Shown here: one piece after another, positions 1 to 8,452 of the stretch
How the letters are laid out: the number at the start of each line of letters is the position of its first letter
Numbering within the stretch: position 1 is the stretch's first letter
Source: an uncultured Marinoscillum sp.
Lineage (GTDB): Bacteria > Bacteroidota > Bacteroidia > Cytophagales > MED-G16
Direction of reading: 5' to 3'
Assembly (NCBI GenBank): GCA_902628365.1
Contig: CACOMW010000007.1
Span: forward strand, 1 to 46,493
Length of the DNA: 46,493 nt
Made by a program: the position numbers and the translations under genes
Notes under the pieces: generated by a model
Told to the model about the DNA's origin: nothing
Seen by the model: only the letters and a program-made list of their open reading frames with translations
Databases searched by the model: none

Positions 1-54
1 GAAAAGGTTTTTTGTCGAATTGATTCTTTAAAAAAAACTAACTTTATAGTTATA

Positions 55-1563
55 ATGTCTGCTAAAAAATTCAGTTTCGGAAAAGATAAACTTACTTATA
101 AGATAGCAATTAAAATTGCTGTTGGAGAAGTTGAAACTATAATAGATCCATCTCAATCTGGAAAAATTAAGGAATCAAGAAAAAAAGTTGAATCCATTTC
201 TTCTTCAAATAAGACAGTTTATGGAATAAACACCGGTTTTGGTGCTCTTTGCAATACTATAATATCATCTGAAAATTCTAATCTACTACAAGAAAACCTT
301 TTGAAAAGTCATGCAGTAGGTGTAGGGAAGAAAGTACCAAAAATAATTTCTAAACTTATGATGATAATTAAGGTTCACTCTCTTTGTATGGGTCATTCAG
401 GAGTTAGGATAGATATTATTGATAGACTTTGCTGGCATATTAATAATAATATATTACCTGCTGTACCTATAAAAGGTTCTGTAGGGGCTTCAGGAGATCT
501 TGCTCCTCTTGCTCATCTTTTTCTTCCTCTCATTGGTGAAGGAGAAGTATATTATAAGGGAAAGAAAATCCGATCTTCAGACATGCTTAATAAGGAGAAG
601 ATGATACCATTAAACATTAAAGAAAAAGAGGGGCTTGCTCTTATTAATGGAACTCAGTTTATATGTGCTTTTACTTGCTATGCATTAGATAGATTTAGAA
701 ACTGTCTTGAGAATGCAGATATTATATCTGCAATGAGCATTGAAGGTACAATGGGCTCTGATATTCCATTTAGTAAAGAATTGAATGAACTAAGACCATA
801 CAATGGAGCTTCAATTGTGTCAGATAAAATTAGAGAATTACTTGAAGGTTCAGAAGTTATTGATTCAAATAAAAATTCTGGAAAAGTTCAAGACCCTTAT
901 TCTATAAGGTGCATACCTCAAGTTCATGGTGCAAGTTGGGATTCCTATCTTCACTTAGAAAAAATAATAAATATTGAACTCAACTCTGTTACAGATAATC
1001 CAATAGTAATGAAAGATGGAAATATTCTAAGTGGTGGAAATTTTCATGGTCAGCCAGTTGCTATCCCAATTGACTATAGTATTATTGCAGTTTCAGAGCT
1101 TGGAAATATATCTGATAGAAGAATTTATTTACTTTTAAAAGGAAATAAAGTGGTGCCTCAACTATTATTAAAAAAGATTGGCATTAATTCGGGTTTTATG
1201 ATTTTACAATATACGAGCGCAGCACTAGTTAGTGAAAATAAAAACTTATGTTTTCCAGCGAGTGCAGATTCAATAACAACTTCTCTTGGACAAGAAGATC
1301 ATGTCAGTATGGGCTCGATAGGTGCTGTAAAGTTTTTAAAGGTTGTTAAAAATTTAGAAAAAATCTTAGCTATAGAATTACTTTGTTCAATTCAAGCTTT
1401 AGAGTTCCATAGACCCTTATCATCTAGTAACAAACTGGAATCTTGCATAGTACATATAAGAAAGCTCATTAGTTTCAGTGATAAGGATAAAATTTTTACT
1501 AATGATATTGAAAGTGCTATAAAAATAGTTAAGTCTAGAAAACTAGTTGAATTAACATCTTGA
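55..1563 (+). CDS. hutH: Histidine ammonia-lyase
   Basis: First enzyme of histidine degradation: cytoplasmic, removes ammonia from L-histidine to give urocanate. The protein has 502 residues, normal for the family. The Ala-Ser-Gly triad that cyclises into the MIO electrophile is at residues 145-147 inside GSVGASGDLAPLAH. The N-terminal YGINTGFGAL and the central SVTDNP and GGNFHG motifs are also present. The ATG at 55 is the first possible start after an AT-only leader, with 54 bases of upstream sequence in the window. The gene ends 4 bases before hutU and heads the run hutH-hutU-hutI-ftcD. The MIO-lyase fold also covers phenylalanine and tyrosine lyases, but the hut neighbours settle the substrate. 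Confidence 0.96.
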   Translation: MSAKKFSFGKDKLTYKIAIKIAVGEVETIIDPSQSGKIKESRKKVESISSSNKTVYGINTGFGALCNTIISSENSNLLQENLLKSHAVGVGKKVPKIISKLMMIIKVHSLCMGHSGVRIDIIDRLCWHINNNILPAVPIKGSVGASGDLAPLAHLFLPLIGEGEVYYKGKKIRSSDMLNKEKMIPLNIKEKEGLALINGTQFICAFTCYALDRFRNCLENADIISAMSIEGTMGSDIPFSKELNELRPYNGASIVSDKIRELLEGSEVIDSNKNSGKVQDPYSIRCIPQVHGASWDSYLHLEKIINIELNSVTDNPIVMKDGNILSGGNFHGQPVAIPIDYSIIAVSELGNISDRRIYLLLKGNKVVPQLLLKKIGINSGFMILQYTSAALVSENKNLCFPASADSITTSLGQEDHVSMGSIGAVKFLKVVKNLEKILAIELLCSIQALEFHRPLSSSNKLESCIVHIRKLISFSDKDKIFTNDIESAIKIVKSRKLVELTS

Positions 1564-1567
1564 AATT

Positions 1568-2509
1568 ATGAATACATCTCACTTTTTAGATAAGTATGCC
1601 TCTCATCCAAATTATAAATCTCCTACTGGTTCTAAGTTGAATACAAAAAGTTGGCAGACTGAAGCTCCACTAAGGATGTTGTTAAATAATCTTGATTCTG
1701 AAGTAGCTGAGGATCCAAATAATTTAATAGTTTATGGTGGGTCTGGTCAAGCAGCAAGAAATAGGGAATCCTTAGAAAAGATAATTAAGATTTTACTTGA
1801 TTTGGAAGAGGATGAAAGTTTACTAATTCAATCAGGAAAACCAGTAGGAAAAGTTAGAACCCATGATCAGGCCCCTAGGGTATTAATTGCAAATTCAAAT
1901 TTGGTTCCCGAGTGGGCAAATTGGGAACATTTTGAGAAATTAAAAAGTGATGGACTAATGATGTATGGTCAAATGACTGCAGGTAGTTGGATTTACATAG
2001 GAACTCAAGGAATTTTACAAGGAACTTATGAAACATTTACTGCCTGTGCAAATAAACACTTTGGAGGTTCTCTGACGGGTAAACTTTTAGTTTCTGGTGG
2101 GCTAGGAGGAATGGGTGGAGCTCAGCCACTTGCTGCTACTATGGCTGGAGCTACATTTCTCGGCGCCGATATAGACCCCTTTAGAATAGAAAAAAGGTTG
2201 AAAACAAAATATATTGATAAAATGACTGAATCATATGTTGAGGCAAGAGATTGGGCTTTAGATGCTAAAAAAAATAATAAAAATATATCAATTGGTTTAG
2301 TAAGTGATGCAGGTGATTTGCTTAATAGTTTATTAGAAGATGGAATTATTCCAGAGGTTTTGACAGATCAAACTTCAGCCCATGATCCAGTATTTGGTTA
2401 TGTTCCTAATGGTATGACTTTAAATCAAGCTCATGAGTTGAGAAATTCTGATCAGAAAAAATATAAAGAAATATCTTTAAAGAGTATGGCAAGTTTCTTT
2501 AATGCTTAA
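1568..2509 (+). CDS. hutU: Urocanate hydratase, N-terminal part (split gene)
   Basis: Second step of histidine degradation: urocanate to imidazolonepropionate, NAD+ acting as electrophile. This 313-residue frame carries the family's N-terminal region, including [10 protein letters not shown] near residue 56 and the glycine-rich NAD-binding segment [13 protein letters not shown] near residues 176-188. It stops at TAA 2507-2509 just after SMASFFNA. The remaining 243 residues continue in another frame from ATG 2502, overlapping by 8 bases. Joined, the two parts give 556 residues, the usual length of the Bacillus/Pseudomonas-type enzyme, with nothing visibly missing at the joint. It is either a frameshift (mutation or sequence error) or a truly split, translationally coupled enzyme. 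The NAD site and the catalytic Cys lie on different fragments, so this half alone should be inactive. Confidence 0.9.
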   Translation: MNTSHFLDKYASHPNYKSPTGSKLNTKSWQTEAPLRMLLNNLDSEVAEDPNNLIVYGGSGQAARNRESLEKIIKILLDLEEDESLLIQSGKPVGKVRTHDQAPRVLIANSNLVPEWANWEHFEKLKSDGLMMYGQMTAGSWIYIGTQGILQGTYETFTACANKHFGGSLTGKLLVSGGLGGMGGAQPLAATMAGATFLGADIDPFRIEKRLKTKYIDKMTESYVEARDWALDAKKNNKNISIGLVSDAGDLLNSLLEDGIIPEVLTDQTSAHDPVFGYVPNGMTLNQAHELRNSDQKKYKEISLKSMASFFNA

Positions 2510-3233
2510 AATGCAAGAAAGAGGTGCAATTACTTTTGATTATGGAAATAATTTAAGAGAATTTGCAAAAATAGGAGGTGAGCAAAATGCATTTAGCTTT
2601 AATGGATTTGTTCCTGACTATATTCGTCCTCTATTTTGCGAGGGGAAAGGACCATTTAGGTGGGCAGCATTATCAGGAGATCCTGAAGATATTTACAAAA
2701 CGGATAAAGCATTAATAAATGCCTTTCCTGAAAATAAGGATATGATCAAATGGTTGAAACAAGCAAAAGAAAAAATTCATTTTCAAGGGTTACCTTGTAG
2801 AATCTGTTGGCTTGGTATGGGTGAAAGAGAGAAAGCCGGTATAATATTTAATGATTTGGTAAAATCTGGTGAGATTTCTGCACCATTAGTTATCGGTAGA
2901 GATCACCTAGATTGTGGTTCAGTAGCTTCACCAAATAGAGAAACTGAAGGAATGTTAGATGGCTCTGATGCTGTATCTGATTGGCCTCTATTAAATTTGA
3001 TGTCAAATACTGCTGGAGGAGCAACATGGGTATCTTTTCATCATGGTGGAGGTGTTGGTATGGGTTACTCTCAACATGCAGGTATGGTAGTATTAGTTGA
3101 TGGCACAGAGAGAGCAAAAAATTGTATTAGAAGAGTTTTGCATAATGATCCTGCAATGGGAGTCTTTAGACATAATGATGCTGGGTATGAGGTAGCAAAT
3201 AAATTTTCTAAAAAATTTAAACTTGATATTTAA
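2502..3233 (+). CDS. hutU: Urocanate hydratase, C-terminal part (split gene)
   Basis: C-terminal 243 residues of urocanate hydratase. They carry the catalytic cysteine (Cys102 of this fragment, in [12 protein letters not shown]; family knowledge places the active-site Cys here), the [17 protein letters not shown] stretch and the [13 protein letters not shown] loop. Homologues have a continuous chain through SMA-x5-ML-xxQ-RG, so ATG 2502 (MLKMQERG) begins exactly where the upstream fragment ends. That ATG overlaps the upstream stop, which would permit re-initiation. Conservation runs undisturbed to the end, so the break looks recent, is an assembly error, or is functionally tolerated. Confidence 0.9.
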   Translation: MLKMQERGAITFDYGNNLREFAKIGGEQNAFSFNGFVPDYIRPLFCEGKGPFRWAALSGDPEDIYKTDKALINAFPENKDMIKWLKQAKEKIHFQGLPCRICWLGMGEREKAGIIFNDLVKSGEISAPLVIGRDHLDCGSVASPNRETEGMLDGSDAVSDWPLLNLMSNTAGGATWVSFHHGGGVGMGYSQHAGMVVLVDGTERAKNCIRRVLHNDPAMGVFRHNDAGYEVANKFSKKFKLDI

Positions 3234-4452
3234 ATTGAATAAATTAATTGGTCCCTTTTCTCAAATATTAACAATGTCATCTCTTCCTATTAGTGGTGCG
3301 ATATCTGATGATATGATTGAAATTATTGAGAAAGGAGGAGTTGTTATTTCAAATGAAAAAATTATTAATGTTGGTGATTTTGAATTTCTTTCAAAAAAAG
3401 AGAATGAGGTTATTGAGATTAATAAGCCTCAAGTTTTATTACCTGGTTTTATAGACTGTCATACTCATGTTTGTCATTTTGGAACTAGATCAGATGAATA
3501 TTCTAAAAGAAATGCTGGGGTTTCTTATCAAAAAATTTTATCTGAGGGAGGTGGAATCCATAATACAATGTATGCGACTCAAAAAGCTTCGGATAATGAT
3601 TTGCTAAATGTTACTATTAAAAGGTTGGATAGACACTTTAAAGAGGGTGTGCTTACTTGTGAGGTAAAGAGTGGTTATGGATCAAATCTTAGTGAAGAAC
3701 TCAGATTATTATCATTAATTAATCAGTTGAATGACAAGCATATTATAGATGTAGTTCCAACTTGTCTTGCTGCCCATGTTACACCTAAACAGTACAGCTC
3801 ATCTTCAGAATATCTTGAAAAGATAATTGAGGAATTAATCCCTAATATTAAAAAAAATAAACTTACAGAAAGGATAGATATATTTACCGAAGAAAAAGCA
3901 TTCTCTATAGACGAATCATTAAAATATCTCTCAGAGTTAAAAAATGATTTTGATATTACAGTTCATGCAAATCAATTCTCATCTGGAGGTGTAGAAGTTG
4001 CTATTAAATCTGGGGCAAAAAGTGCTGACCACCTAGAGGTTTTAAATGATAAGGAAATTAAATTACTCTCTAATTCAAGTACTAATGCTGTTGTATTACC
4101 TGGCTGCAGTTTAGGTCTTGGTATTCCTTTTGCACCTGCAAGAAAATTATTAGATGGTAATTGTAAATTATCAATTGCTACTGATTGGAATCCTGGATCA
4201 GCTCCAATGGGAGATCTTTTACATCAAGCATCTTTATTAGGCTCAATTGAAAAGCTAACAAATGCAGAAGTTTTTTCTGCAATAACATTTAGGGCAGCAG
4301 ATGCATTAGGATTAAAGGATAGAGGAAGAATTGAGAAAGATAAAATAGCAGATTTTATTGGATTTGAAACTAATGATTACAGAGAAATTCTATATTATCA
4401 AGGCAAATTAAAACCATCTCTTATTTGTAAAAGAGGTGAAATCTATAATTAA
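3223..4452 (+). CDS. hutI: Imidazolonepropionase
   Basis: Third step of histidine degradation: metal-dependent amidohydrolase opening the imidazolone ring to N-formimino-L-glutamate. It has 409 residues, normal for the family. Metal and substrate motifs are visible: His80 and His82 in [23 protein letters not shown], His248 in [10 protein letters not shown], and Asp321 in [10 protein letters not shown]. The start is a TTG at 3223, overlapping the hutU stop by 11 bases. The first in-frame ATG (residue 18) would remove part of the conserved N-terminal beta-sandwich, so TTG 3223 or the nearby TTG 3235 is preferred. Same operon as hutH and hutU. Confidence 0.94.
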   Translation: MIFKLNKLIGPFSQILTMSSLPISGAISDDMIEIIEKGGVVISNEKIINVGDFEFLSKKENEVIEINKPQVLLPGFIDCHTHVCHFGTRSDEYSKRNAGVSYQKILSEGGGIHNTMYATQKASDNDLLNVTIKRLDRHFKEGVLTCEVKSGYGSNLSEELRLLSLINQLNDKHIIDVVPTCLAAHVTPKQYSSSSEYLEKIIEELIPNIKKNKLTERIDIFTEEKAFSIDESLKYLSELKNDFDITVHANQFSSGGVEVAIKSGAKSADHLEVLNDKEIKLLSNSSTNAVVLPGCSLGLGIPFAPARKLLDGNCKLSIATDWNPGSAPMGDLLHQASLLGSIEKLTNAEVFSAITFRAADALGLKDRGRIEKDKIADFIGFETNDYREILYYQGKLKPSLICKRGEIYN

Positions 4453-4469
4453 TCACTAATTTTATATGT

Positions 4470-6146
4470 ATGAATAAAATTATAGAGTGTGTTCCAAACT
4501 TTTCTGAAGGAAGAAATCAAGATGTTATAGACGAAATTTCAAATTCCATTTCAAATACTAAAGGAGTTCATTTACTAAATGTTGATCCTGGTAATGCTAC
4601 GAATAGAACTGTTATGACTTTTATTGGGGATCCTGATTCTGTTATAGAAGCAGCTTATAATGGTATAAAGAAAGCAAGTGAAAAAATTGATATGAGTAAA
4701 CATAAAGGTGAACACCCTAGATTTGGTGCAACTGACGTTTGTCCGTTAATTCCAGTTTCCAATATATCTTTTAAGGAATTAATACCTTATGCTGAGAAAT
4801 TAGCAAAAAGAGTATCTGAAACTTTAAGTATTCCAATTTACTTATATGAATATGCGGCAAAGGAAGAGAAAAGAAAAAACCTTGCAAACATAAGGTCTGG
4901 TGAATACGAGGGTTTAAAAGAAAAGATATCAAAAAAAGAATGGAAGCCTGATTTTGGCTTAGCCTTTAACAAAAAATCCGGTGCAACCGCAATTGGGGTT
5001 AGAGATTTTTTAATTGCTTATAATATTAATTTAAATACAAAATCAACTAGGTTGGCAAATGCAATTGCTTTTGATGTAAGGGAAAAAGGTAGAATTAAAA
5101 GAAAAGGCCATCCTGTCATTGGAGATATTGTGTATGACAAAAATGGTAATCCTGAAAAGATACCCGGTTCATTAAAGCATGTGAAAGCTATTGGATGGTA
5201 TATTGATGAGTTTGGTATAGCTCAGATTTCTATGAACCTCACTAATATAACAGAAACACCAATTCATACTGTTTTTAATGAAGTATCAAAAAAAGCAGAA
5301 ATTAGAGGAGCTAGAGTTACTGGATCTGAATTAGTAGGGCTTATACCTTTAAATTCAATATTAGATGCAGGAAAGTATTTTTTAAAAAAACAAAATAGAT
5401 CCATTGGAATACCTGAAATTGATATAATTAAAGTTGCTATAGAATCGTTAGGATTGAATCAAGTTAAAAATTTTGATCCTGAAACAAATATTATAGAATA
5501 TTATCTAGATAAGATTTCAAATAAAAATAAAAAACTAATTGATTTCTCAGCTAGAGAACTTTCTGATGAAGTTTTAAGAGAATCACCAGCTCCTGGAGGA
5601 GGTTCTGTATCTTCATATGTTGGATCACTTGGTGCTTCTCTTTCAGGTATGGTTGCAAATTTATCATGTAACACCAGAGGATGGGAAGATAAAGTCGATA
5701 TTTTTAGCAATATTGCTTTTAAAATAAATAAAATAAGGGAAAAACTACTTTTATTGGTTGATGAGGATTCCAAAGCATTTAATGATATAATGAATTCATT
5801 TAAGCTTCCAAAAAATAATAATAAAGAAAAAAAAATAAGAGAGAAGGAAATAATTAATTCTACTCTTTATGCTGCAGAAGTTCCTTTAAAAGTTATGAAA
5901 GAAAGTTTTTTAATTTATTCTCATATTAAAAATTTAGTTGATAATGGAAATCAAAATTCCTTATCAGATTCTGGTGTTGCATGCTTATGTGTCTACTCTT
6001 GTATTCATGGAGCATACCTTAATGTTAGAATTAATTTGAAAGATATAGAAAATGATCACGGGATTATGAAAGAAGCAATTGAAATATTAAAAAAATCAGA
6101 AATAGAGAAAGAAAAAATTCTAAGATTAATCGATCAAAAAATATAA
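4470..6146 (+). CDS. ftcD: Bifunctional glutamate formimidoyltransferase / formimidoyl-THF cyclodeaminase
   Basis: Last step of the pathway: moves the formimino group of N-formimino-glutamate to tetrahydrofolate, then releases ammonia to give 5,10-methenyl-THF. The 558 residues hold the N-terminal transferase with VPNFSEGRN and the catalytic His in HKGEHPRFGATD (His82, the same number as in the pig enzyme), a C-terminal transferase subdomain to about residue 330, and a cyclodeaminase domain from about residue 354 with PAPGGGSVSSYVG. It starts 17 bases after hutI. Both domains look intact, so the organism should recover glutamate and a one-carbon unit rather than releasing formamide or formate. 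Confidence 0.95.
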   Translation: MNKIIECVPNFSEGRNQDVIDEISNSISNTKGVHLLNVDPGNATNRTVMTFIGDPDSVIEAAYNGIKKASEKIDMSKHKGEHPRFGATDVCPLIPVSNISFKELIPYAEKLAKRVSETLSIPIYLYEYAAKEEKRKNLANIRSGEYEGLKEKISKKEWKPDFGLAFNKKSGATAIGVRDFLIAYNINLNTKSTRLANAIAFDVREKGRIKRKGHPVIGDIVYDKNGNPEKIPGSLKHVKAIGWYIDEFGIAQISMNLTNITETPIHTVFNEVSKKAEIRGARVTGSELVGLIPLNSILDAGKYFLKKQNRSIGIPEIDIIKVAIESLGLNQVKNFDPETNIIEYYLDKISNKNKKLIDFSARELSDEVLRESPAPGGGSVSSYVGSLGASLSGMVANLSCNTRGWEDKVDIFSNIAFKINKIREKLLLLVDEDSKAFNDIMNSFKLPKNNNKEKKIREKEIINSTLYAAEVPLKVMKESFLIYSHIKNLVDNGNQNSLSDSGVACLCVYSCIHGAYLNVRINLKDIENDHGIMKEAIEILKKSEIEKEKILRLIDQKI

Positions 6147-6175
6147 TCTATATTAGATTTATAAAAATTTAAATT

Positions 6176-7873
6176 ATGCAGCAATTCAACGAGTTCCTAA
6201 TTTACATTGATCAGTTTCTTGGAAGTGCTTTTTATTTTGTTCCATTACTTTTAGGAACTGGTTTATTTTTTACAATTTATTTGAGATTTCCACAGATAAG
6301 ATATTTCAATTTTGCTCTAAAAGTCGTTAGAGGTAAATTTGATAAAAAAGATGACGAGGGAGACACCTCTCATTTTCAAGCACTAACAACTGCTCTTTCT
6401 GGAACAGTTGGTACAGGAAATATTGCTGGCGTTGCTTTTGCTATTCATTTAGGAGGTCCAGCTGCATTGTTTTGGATGCTTGTAACAGCGATGGTTGGTA
6501 TGACAACTAAGTTTGTCGAGGTAACTTTATCGCATAAGTATAGAGAAAAAATATCTGATGGTACTATGTCAGGTGGCCCAATGTATTTCATGAAAAATGG
6601 AGATTTTAGACTGTTTGGTAATAAGGTAAGTCTTAAATGGGTTGGTATATTATTTGCTTTTGCAACAGTTCTTTCATCTTTCGGTACAGGTAATCTTCCT
6701 CAAATAAATAGTATTTCTAATTCTATGCTTGCATCTTTTGGTATTCATAAGATGATTACTGGTGGTGTTTTAGCTATTTTATTGGGTGCAGTAATAATTG
6801 GTGGTATCAAAAGGATTGCAAAGATAACTGAAAAGCTAGTTCCTTTTATGGCTGTTATTTATATTTTCGGAGCTTTTTCAGTTATAATTTTCAATTATGA
6901 AAATATTATACCTTCATTTATTTCAATTTTTTCTGAACTATTTTCAGGTAGTGCTGCAGTAGGTGGATTTTTAGGAGCTTCAGTATCTTATGCTATATCT
7001 AGAGGAGTAAATAGAGGTTTATATTCTAACGAAGCTGGACAAGGTTCCGCTCCAATAGCTCATGCTTCTGCAAAAACTAATGAACCAGTTTCAGAAGGCT
7101 TGGTTGCTATTCTTGAACCATTTATTGATACAATTATAATTTGTACTATTACTGGTTTGGTTCTTTTATCTTCTGGTGTGTGGAGTGAAAAACATCAAAA
7201 TACATTTGCGCAAGCTGATCTTGTTTTGTTAGATAGACTGTATTTAGAAGAAGATCAAGATGATGTTAAAATCTTATTTGATTATCTAAATGGAAATAAT
7301 TCTATAAATAAATTTAATGGACAAGTGAATGTTGAGAATGGTACATTATTAAATAATATTTCAATAATTCATGCTAGGTCAATAGCTGAAGATGTAATTA
7401 TTTATGATAATAGTATGAATCGATTTACCGGTAAAATGAATATAATAGATGGTAAGTTACAAGAAAACTTAATAGTTGAAGGCAAGTCTTTGGTACATAG
7501 TGCTCCTCTGACAGCTTTAGCATTTGATAAAGGGTTTTTAGGAAATTATGGAAATTATATTGTTAGTATTGGGCTATTATTGTTTGCTTTTAGTACTGCT
7601 ATTGCTTGGTCATATTATGGAGATAGAGCGATGACATATTTGTTTGGCGCAGGTTCTGTAGTTTATTATAGGATTGTTTATGTTATTGGTTTTTTTATTG
7701 CATCATTTGCTGATACAACTGTTATATGGAATGTTTCTCTTATAACTATTGCTTTAATGACTGTTCCAAACCTAATTGGCTTGTTATGGTTAAGAAAAGA
7801 AGTTAAGTCAACTGTTAAGGATTATTGGGTAAATTTCAAAAAAGAATGGCCCAATGAGAGAACTCCTGAATAA
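6176..7873 (+). CDS. Sodium:alanine/glycine symporter (AGCS family) with a large insertion
   Basis: Inner-membrane amino-acid:cation symporter. Family motifs include LRFPQIRYF near the N-terminus, [39 protein letters not shown] and [14 protein letters not shown], with about ten hydrophobic segments. At 565 residues it is roughly 100 longer than a typical AGCS carrier. The excess is a polar block at about residues 345-445, between two membrane segments. This block contains two related units, near residues 378-410 and 414-446, both reading roughly N-x-F-x-G-x-h-N-h-x-x-G-x-L (h = hydrophobic). It starts 29 bases after ftcD, so it may be the operon's uptake system. Histidine as a substrate is inference only; alanine or glycine are the usual family substrates. 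Its stop is one base from the convergent zapA stop. Confidence 0.9.
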   Translation: MQQFNEFLIYIDQFLGSAFYFVPLLLGTGLFFTIYLRFPQIRYFNFALKVVRGKFDKKDDEGDTSHFQALTTALSGTVGTGNIAGVAFAIHLGGPAALFWMLVTAMVGMTTKFVEVTLSHKYREKISDGTMSGGPMYFMKNGDFRLFGNKVSLKWVGILFAFATVLSSFGTGNLPQINSISNSMLASFGIHKMITGGVLAILLGAVIIGGIKRIAKITEKLVPFMAVIYIFGAFSVIIFNYENIIPSFISIFSELFSGSAAVGGFLGASVSYAISRGVNRGLYSNEAGQGSAPIAHASAKTNEPVSEGLVAILEPFIDTIIICTITGLVLLSSGVWSEKHQNTFAQADLVLLDRLYLEEDQDDVKILFDYLNGNNSINKFNGQVNVENGTLLNNISIIHARSIAEDVIIYDNSMNRFTGKMNIIDGKLQENLIVEGKSLVHSAPLTALAFDKGFLGNYGNYIVSIGLLLFAFSTAIAWSYYGDRAMTYLFGAGSVVYYRIVYVIGFFIASFADTTVIWNVSLITIALMTVPNLIGLLWLRKEVKSTVKDYWVNFKKEWPNERTPE

Positions 7874-7874
7874 T

Positions 7875-8156
7875 TTATAGATTATTTTCCACAGATCTAT
7901 TCATTTCTTTTAACTTTTCTAAAATTTTATTACTTTCTGTTAGTGATTTATTTTGATTTGACAATTTAATAAAAGAATCAAAAGCAACCATAGCAAGTAA
8001 ATCTTGGGGATCATCAATATTCATTTTAGTTTTATATGAACTAATTTGTTCATTAATTACTTTACCAACTTTTCTTATTAATTCTTCTTCTTCTTTTTTA
8101 ATTGTCATAGGATATTCTCTATTTCCAATTTTTAATCTTATTGATAATTGTTCCAT
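7875..8156 (-). CDS. zapA: Cell division protein ZapA
   Basis: Small cytoplasmic protein that cross-links FtsZ filaments at the division ring. From ATG 8156 it has 93 residues with the family core LSIRLKIGNREYPMTIKKEEEE, a segment like DPQDLLAMVAFDSFIKL, and a C-terminal coiled coil. A longer frame begins at a TTG (8183), but that adds nine residues inside the upstream gene. The family normally starts as here, and ATG 8156 sits 4 bases after the upstream stop. It is the last gene of pheT, coiled-coil gene, zapA, an arrangement typical of Bacteroidota. Confidence 0.87.
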   Translation of the reverse strand: MEQLSIRLKIGNREYPMTIKKEEEELIRKVGKVINEQISSYKTKMNIDDPQDLLAMVAFDSFIKLSNQNKSLTESNKILEKLKEMNRSVENNL

Positions 8157-8160
8157 TAGT

Positions 8161-8451
8161 TTATGATAATTTAATAGATTCAATACACTTTTCTATTTCA
8201 TTAATATTTCTTTCTAATTCTTCTTTTAATTTATTTTTTTCTATCAAATAATCTTCATTTTTTCCTGATAATTGTTTTTGATTTTTGAGCTTTGATATTT
8301 CTAAATCTTTTAATGTTAATTTTATAAATATATCTTCATTTTTTTGATTTAGTTCTTCTGTTTTGTTTTTTAATTCATTATAATTCTTTAATAAATTATT
8401 TAGCTTACTTTCTAATTTTTTTAATTCAAATTGTATTTCGTTATCAAGCAT
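8161..8451 (-). CDS. Small coiled-coil protein between pheT and zapA
   Basis: A 96-residue, highly charged protein predicted to be almost wholly coiled coil: heptad-like Leu/Ile spacing from about residue 5 to 90, Lys/Glu/Asn-rich, no signal peptide, no cysteine. The ATG at 8451 follows the pheT stop by one base and its stop lies 4 bases before zapA, so the three should be co-transcribed. By position and composition it may be a ZapB-like partner of ZapA in the division ring. That is inference from context; coiled coils of this size give little sequence-level evidence of homology. Confidence 0.75.
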   Translation of the reverse strand: MLDNEIQFELKKLESKLNNLLKNYNELKNKTEELNQKNEDIFIKLTLKDLEISKLKNQKQLSGKNEDYLIEKNKLKEELERNINEIEKCIESIKLS

Positions 8452-8452
8452 A

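Noticed and set aside
2890-3117. Antisense open frame inside the hutU C-terminal part
   Set aside because: It is a shadow of a well-conserved coding region, has no recognisable domain, and would run against the operon.
8157-8183. Longer N-terminus for ZapA from TTG 8183
   Set aside because: It lies inside the upstream coiled-coil gene and adds residues not seen in the family; ATG 8156 fits both length and spacing.
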